Source of the DNA: Methanomicrobium antiquum
GTDB taxonomy: Archaea > Halobacteriota > Methanomicrobia > Methanomicrobiales > Methanomicrobiaceae
Direction of reading: 5' to 3'
Assembly (NCBI RefSeq): GCF_029633915.1
Contig: NZ_CP091092.1
Span: 62,001-126,000 of the forward strand
DNA: 64,000 nucleotides
Part shown: positions 59,717-64,000 of the stretch, one piece after another
Numbering within the stretch: the first letter of the stretch is position 1
How the letters are laid out: every line of letters begins with the position of its first letter
Notes under the pieces: generated by a model
The model's input: the letters and a program-made list of their open reading frames with translations, nothing else
Databases searched by the model: none
Told to the model about the DNA's origin: nothing
Translations under genes and position numbers: made by a program

Positions 59717-60613
59717 TTATATGAACTCAAATGCATTAAAATTAATTTTTGGCTCAGTATTAATTTTATAAGATTCCTGTGCAGGAATGCCTGAATTATC
59801 CCTGTTAGTTTTATTGTGCATAAAAGAGTCAGCTGAAGTCTCTTTTGGAGTTTCAATCTCTTCAGAAAGACCTCTTGTTCTCTTCCTGAATTCAACATGA
59901 TGGCCTGAAGATAAAAAATTTTTAATTAAAAAAAATCCAATCCCCTTAAAAGCGAATGTCTGAGGCTCTGTTCCTGAATAAATAATTGAACCGTTATATA
60001 TCTCTGAAAAATCGCCCAGACTGGATACACCTGCACTTTTCAGAAAAAGATTTATTTCATTATCTGTCGCAGTCTTCTTTTTGTTTATGAAACTAATTGA
60101 GAAATCCTGAGCTTTTAATGTATCATAAATAACAAAGCATTTGCCGGATTTATCACATAATCGTTTAATACTTTGGTTATCTGTCACTAATCCTTCGTTT
60201 AAATAATCCATTAATTCTGTCTGATATATACTGTCAGATGTTACTTTGTTAAAAGAAATTTTAACGGAATCAAATCCTGAATATTTGGCAGTAATATTGA
60301 TTCCTAAAACGCTTTTAAGAACTTTACTGAGTAGTTCATTTGTAGACAATTCGATTGAAGCCTTATCTTTGTCCTCATAAGAGTCAGCAATGTTCCATTT
60401 AGGTTCATCTTTTCGAATAAAGGGTAGTTCTTTCTTTGGATTCTTTACAAATGAAGTAACAGGGCCCAGAATTTCAGGATGATCATTTTTATTTTTTGCT
60501 TTTGTTACGATTAGTGGAATGTAATCTCGATCAGGAAGAATGAAAAAATAACCCGCCTGAGCAAGCTTTTCAATCATGGCTGATCCTTTTATTCCAACAG
60601 GATTTGTTGACAT
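59717..60613 (-). CDS. Gasdermin-like pore-forming protein
   Basis: 298 residues without a signal peptide. The pattern follows prokaryotic gasdermins: an N-terminal EKLAQAGYFFILPDRDYIPL, a central KVLKSVLGINITAKYSGFDS, FNKVTSDSIYQTELMDYLNEG, then CFVIYDTLKAQDFSISF and the final strand TEPQTFAFKGIGFFLI (219-230). A polar tail of about 65 residues with RKRTRGLSEE could be the autoinhibitory part cleaved by a protease. No protease gene is adjacent and no N-terminal Cys for palmitoylation is present. If correct, it would form membrane pores on activation. The ATG at 60613 has GGGGGG about 10 bases upstream. Confidence 0.65.
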   Translation of the reverse strand: MSTNPVGIKGSAMIEKLAQAGYFFILPDRDYIPLIVTKAKNKNDHPEILGPVTSFVKNPKKELPFIRKDEPKWNIADSYEDKDKASIELSTNELLSKVLKSVLGINITAKYSGFDSVKISFNKVTSDSIYQTELMDYLNEGLVTDNQSIKRLCDKSGKCFVIYDTLKAQDFSISFINKKKTATDNEINLFLKSAGVSSLGDFSEIYNGSIIYSGTEPQTFAFKGIGFFLIKNFLSSGHHVEFRKRTRGLSEEIETPKETSADSFMHNKTNRDNSGIPAQESYKINTEPKINFNAFEFI

Positions 60614-60873
60614 ATTTTTATTGCCCCCCACATATTTATTGAATCATTCATCACAAATACGATAAATGTTACTAAGCGGGTATAAAAAAAACACTTCAAA
60701 ACCAAATCCCCCGGTATGAACTATTTTTTTCACTTGATCTGTTACATAAAGATGAAAGATAAGCCGCGTAATGAGATTTAATTTGCACAATCCTCTTTAA
60801 ATCACGATTAAAAATTGCGAAAAAGAGTGAAGAATGATCTGTTTTTATCTCCAGAAAAAATCCATATATTATA

Positions 60874-61446
60874 ATGAAAATTACGGCATTTTTATGCATT
60901 TCAATTTTACTTTTTGGCCTGTTTTTGATAACCGCTGGTTGCACAGGGACTGATTCTCCTAAAAGCGAAGTTATCATAAAAACTGATGAAAATAGAAGTT
61001 CTGAAACCTACAATTCTGAGAAATATCTGTCAAATGAAACACTGGTGGCCTTCGTTTGCAGTGCGGCTGAATATGTAAAACAACACGGCAAAGAAGAGGC
61101 ACTTTCAGAGTTCAACAATCCAAACGGCTCGTTTATTGACGGCGAACTCTACATCTACGCATATACCTTTAATGGTACAACTCTTGCACACCCGGTAAAT
61201 CCCGAAAAGGTGGGATTAAACCGTCTGGATGAGGGAGATACAGGAATATTTCTAAAAGAATGTATCGAATCCGTAAATAACGGAAGCGGGTTTAATACTA
61301 TTAATTATTTAAATCCGGAACATAACTTAACACTTGAATCAAAACTGGTGTACGGGGTTAAAATAGATGATGAATGGTGGCTGGGCTCTGGAATATACAC
61401 AGGTCCTGCCATTTCTTTAAACAGTTCAGAAGCGGATTCCTTGTAA
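60874..61446 (+). CDS. Cache-domain lipoprotein
   Basis: 190 residues. The lipobox is LITAGCTG. One single-Cache sensor domain follows (about 58-178; FNNPNGSFIDGELYIYAYTF and DEWWLGSGIY). It has the same domain as the two C-terminal repeats of the gene at 61652. Anchored outside, it may bind a small ligand and report to membrane partners, none of which is adjacent. Confidence 0.85.
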   Translation: MKITAFLCISILLFGLFLITAGCTGTDSPKSEVIIKTDENRSSETYNSEKYLSNETLVAFVCSAAEYVKQHGKEEALSEFNNPNGSFIDGELYIYAYTFNGTTLAHPVNPEKVGLNRLDEGDTGIFLKECIESVNNGSGFNTINYLNPEHNLTLESKLVYGVKIDDEWWLGSGIYTGPAISLNSSEADSL

Positions 61447-61651
61447 AGCAAATGTGCCTAATTTGGCATTTTGCTTAAATTTCCAATTGTTTTTTTAAGA
61501 TTATTTTTTTGAATCTGACTTTTTTAAATCCCCAAAAAAAATCAGAAAGATATCAGCTAATATTATATCAGTAAAATTCAGATATTACAACAACGCTGGA
61601 TAATAATTATTCGTTATTTGTCTGGTTAATTAATCCGGGTGGAGTGGTTTT

Positions 61652-63349
61652 ATGAAAAAATTTAATTTTATGGCTGTCTTGTCGGCAGTTTTTATTCTTG
61701 CTGTTTTTGCGGTATTTTCAGGATGCACCGGGCAGGATTTAAGTATGGATGTTTCAGATTCAAAAACAAAAAATGCTGTTGAAGATGATATGAAAGCAGT
61801 CTCTGAGGAGATTTCGTCATCAATTAATAAAGGGCTAATAGATCTCAGGTCAGGTATCTTAAATAATTCAAAGACTCTTACAGAAACCGGCTTAACAGGG
61901 GATGTGGCTGAAAAAGCGCTTTTAAAAAATCTTTTAAATTTCCCCTGGGCATTTTCGTCCCTTGTCATATCAGATGAAGGTGTTGTTTTAACAGCCGTTC
62001 CCAAAAATTATGCTGAGACTGTTGGGATGAATTTAAGCTGGCAAAAAGAGGTTTTGACAGCAAACGAAAAAAAGACGCCAATAGTTAGCGATGTCTTTGA
62101 AATGGCTGAAGGATTTACAGGCATATCACAAAGTGCTCCGGTATTTTCACCGTCCGGAAGATATGTAGGCTACACTGACATCACATACAGCCCCTATGAA
62201 TTCATATTAAGGCAGGTAAAGCCCGCTGTTGGTAAAAAGCCCTATGATGTATGGGTTTCACAGGCTGACGGGACACTCATTTACGATACAAAAGAAGAGG
62301 AAGTCGGAAACAATCTCCTGACAGATGAAATCTACAACAATTCCACTCTTCAGTCTGTTTTAAAGAGAATCTTATCTGAAGAGACAGGAGTTTGTGAATA
62401 CACATTTTCTGATCGCGACTGGAAAGAGGAGGTTTCAAAAACAGCTGTATGGACAACGGCCGGAATTGACGGTGCAGAGTGGAGGGTTGTTGTGACATAC
62501 TCAGGTCTTGAAGAGACTGCAGAGCAGACAGCAGTTGCAGAAGATATAAGTGAGAGATTTGAAAACCTGAAATCCTTTGTCCAAAATGCAGCCAGACATG
62601 CAAAAGAGAGTGAAAAAGGTTCGGCAGTTATGGATTTCAACGACAGGGAAGGCTCTTTTGTTGATGGTGAATTATACATCTTCGCATACGAATATGATGG
62701 AACTGTAATTGCACTTCCGTTCCAAAAGGAGCTACTTCGAACAAAGCGTTTTGGAATTACTGATTCAAACGGCGTTAAATTCATAGATGCATCGGCAGAA
62801 ATCGCCAAATCCGGCGGAGGATCACTTTATTATGTCTATCAGAATCCATCTCACAGATACAAAGAGGAGTTTAAGATTGCATATGTGCTTCCAGCCGGTG
62901 ATGACTGGTACCTTGGAGCCGGGATTTACATGCCGGAATTTCCATGCAGTTTCAATGATACGGAAAAAGACGAGCTTGTAAAGCGTGTGAAAGCCGCTCG
63001 TGATTATGCACTTGAAAACGGAGTCGAAAAAGCCACAGCTGATTTCAACGACTTAAACATGAGTTTCGCTGACGGTAAAAACTACATCTTCGCATACGAC
63101 TATTCCGGAAAAACACTTGCTCTGCCGCATCAGCCTGAATTAATCGGCGAAAACAGGTATGACTTTGAAGACACCTATGGTGTAAAAATAATACAATGGG
63201 AAATATCTGAGGCAAAATCCGGCGGGGGTTTTGTTTATGTTGAGTACTTAAATCCTGATACCGGCAAAAACGCTTTAAAACTCTGCTATGTTGAGCCTGT
63301 CGGTGATGAATGGCTTGTAGGTTCCGGAATTTATTCTGAGAGCCTTTAA
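61652..63349 (+). CDS. Triple Cache-domain lipoprotein
   Basis: 565 residues. The lipobox is FSGCTGQ. A double-Cache-like domain (about 35-295; SAPVFSPSGRYVGYTDITYSP) is followed by two tandem single-Cache domains (about 305-430 and 440-560). Each of those has FADGKNYIFAYDYSG or an equivalent and a WYLGAGIY or WLVGSGIY end. No kinase, HAMP or output domain is present, so it is a free ligand-binding lipoprotein. It is a paralogue of the preceding lipoprotein, with internal domain duplication. Confidence 0.87.
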   Translation: MKKFNFMAVLSAVFILAVFAVFSGCTGQDLSMDVSDSKTKNAVEDDMKAVSEEISSSINKGLIDLRSGILNNSKTLTETGLTGDVAEKALLKNLLNFPWAFSSLVISDEGVVLTAVPKNYAETVGMNLSWQKEVLTANEKKTPIVSDVFEMAEGFTGISQSAPVFSPSGRYVGYTDITYSPYEFILRQVKPAVGKKPYDVWVSQADGTLIYDTKEEEVGNNLLTDEIYNNSTLQSVLKRILSEETGVCEYTFSDRDWKEEVSKTAVWTTAGIDGAEWRVVVTYSGLEETAEQTAVAEDISERFENLKSFVQNAARHAKESEKGSAVMDFNDREGSFVDGELYIFAYEYDGTVIALPFQKELLRTKRFGITDSNGVKFIDASAEIAKSGGGSLYYVYQNPSHRYKEEFKIAYVLPAGDDWYLGAGIYMPEFPCSFNDTEKDELVKRVKAARDYALENGVEKATADFNDLNMSFADGKNYIFAYDYSGKTLALPHQPELIGENRYDFEDTYGVKIIQWEISEAKSGGGFVYVEYLNPDTGKNALKLCYVEPVGDEWLVGSGIYSESL

Positions 63350-63432
63350 TAATATTATACCAGTTTCAATCCTTTTTTTAAAAGACGCAATATCAGCAAT
63401 TATATTTCAAAAGAAAAAGTTAAAAAAATTGA

Positions 63433-64000
63433 TTAAACCGGAAGAATCCTTCTTCCAAAAATGTCGTTTATCACTGCACCAATTCCCAAATACATCGCAA
63501 GAATGCCTGTAATTATACCCAAAAATCCTGCAAAGAGATGGAAGTACGTAATTCCTGTAAAGTTTGCAAGAGCTAGCAGGATAAATACAATTAAAAGCAG
63601 TGCAAATGTCATTCTAAGAATCATAAACATCTTAAATGTGCATATAAAAAGCCCTAAAACCAGAATTGTCCACGCCGCGAGAAATACGCCAAGGTCAATG
63701 GGGGTCGGTGCAGCCGAAAAACCTGAAAGAGGCAATATCAAAATCATCGCAAATGTTATCCAGAACAATCCGAAACTTGTGAAAGTTATAAGGCCGAATG
63801 TGTTTCCCTTTTTCCATTCCATAATTCCGACAATGACCTGTGCAAGACCACCGTACATAAGCATCATAGCAACAATTGCACTTGAAAGTGCAGTCACTCC
63901 TGCATTGTGAACGCTTAAAAGAATAGTAGTCATTCCAAAAGCACAAAGTCCGAGTGGTGCCGGATTTGCAGTGTTGTCAAGAATAAACAGATTGTTTTTA
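63433..64000 (-). CDS. GPR1/FUN34/YaaH (AceP/SatP) family transporter, N-terminus beyond window
   Basis: At least 189 residues; the frame runs on past the right edge. The signature NPAPLGL is at the visible N-terminal end. Six hydrophobic helices are seen, with GLAQVIVGIMEWKKGNTFG and NFTGITYFHLFAGFLG. The family transports acetate or related acids, or ammonium in some fungi. An acetate role would fit the acs gene at 3.5 kb but is inference. Confidence 0.9.
   Translation of the reverse strand, partial: KNNLFILDNTANPAPLGLCAFGMTTILLSVHNAGVTALSSAIVAMMLMYGGLAQVIVGIMEWKKGNTFGLITFTSFGLFWITFAMILILPLSGFSAAPTPIDLGVFLAAWTILVLGLFICTFKMFMILRMTFALLLIVFILLALANFTGITYFHLFAGFLGIITGILAMYLGIGAVINDIFGRRILPV

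Overview
The window is about 64 kb of an AT-rich archaeal chromosome. The genes point to a hydrogenotrophic methanogen, most likely of the order Methanomicrobiales (inference). The main indications are a four-subunit pyruvate:ferredoxin oxidoreductase in the order porCDAB, a two-gene thiol:fumarate reductase (tfrAB), an adjacent ycaO-tfuA pair of the kind that thioamidates methyl-CoM reductase, archaeal SepF, LSm and eL37, an initiator tRNA-Met, a DUF3821 surface protein and many secreted or lipoprotein sensors.

Layout. 1-6.2 kb: end of a HIT protein, a compact oxidative-stress operon (rubredoxin-like, desulforedoxin, AhpD-like, peroxiredoxin), a flavoprotein, radC, acetyl-CoA synthetase and rubrerythrin. 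6.2-9.8 kb: repeat-rich intergenic DNA around a glutaredoxin-thioredoxin reductase fusion. 9.8-14.2 kb: a Ser/Thr phospho-signalling operon (PP2C phosphatase, ArsR-type HTH-FHA regulator, beta-helix receptor kinase). 14.4-26.7 kb: HEAT lipoprotein, metallo-beta-lactamase-fold protein, tfrAB, aspartate kinase, purM, then an information-processing and cell-division group (Vms1-like, ZPR1-like, SepF, PUA, LSm, eL37) and purF. 27-41 kb: surface proteins, tRNA, thioredoxin, porCDAB, TPR protein, META lipoprotein, DUF3821 protein and a 7TM histidine kinase. 40.9-44.2 kb: a ThiF-like E1, MoaD, MoaE, YcaO, TfuA operon.

From 44.2 to 60.6 kb is an accessory and defence island. It starts with an apparently complete type IV CBASS operon (QueC-like, TGT-like, CD-NTase, HhH-GPD glycosylase, two-TM SLATT effector). 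Next come two proteins with PLD-like folds, a tiny Gly-rich protein, a RelE-type toxin-antitoxin pair, a TIR-like protein and a small His-rich helix. It ends with a 6.6 kb segment flanked by a 180 bp duplication of the 3' end of a DEDDh exonuclease gene. That segment carries two inverted paralogues of a secreted propeller-like protein, three secreted proteins with a shared N-terminal module and different C-termini, and a membrane-anchored double-wHTH regulator. Five copies of one promoter motif sit directly upstream of TATA boxes there. A gasdermin-like protein follows. The last 3 kb hold Cache-domain lipoproteins and a partial acetate-transporter-family gene.

A dispersed 65-100 bp palindromic intergenic repeat, built around AAGTTACTTCGTAACTT and CATGAAA words, occurs at least seven times. 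The strongest candidates for a second look are the CBASS operon with its Gly-rich CD-NTase N-terminus, the flanked secreted-protein island with its private promoter motif, and the gasdermin-like gene.
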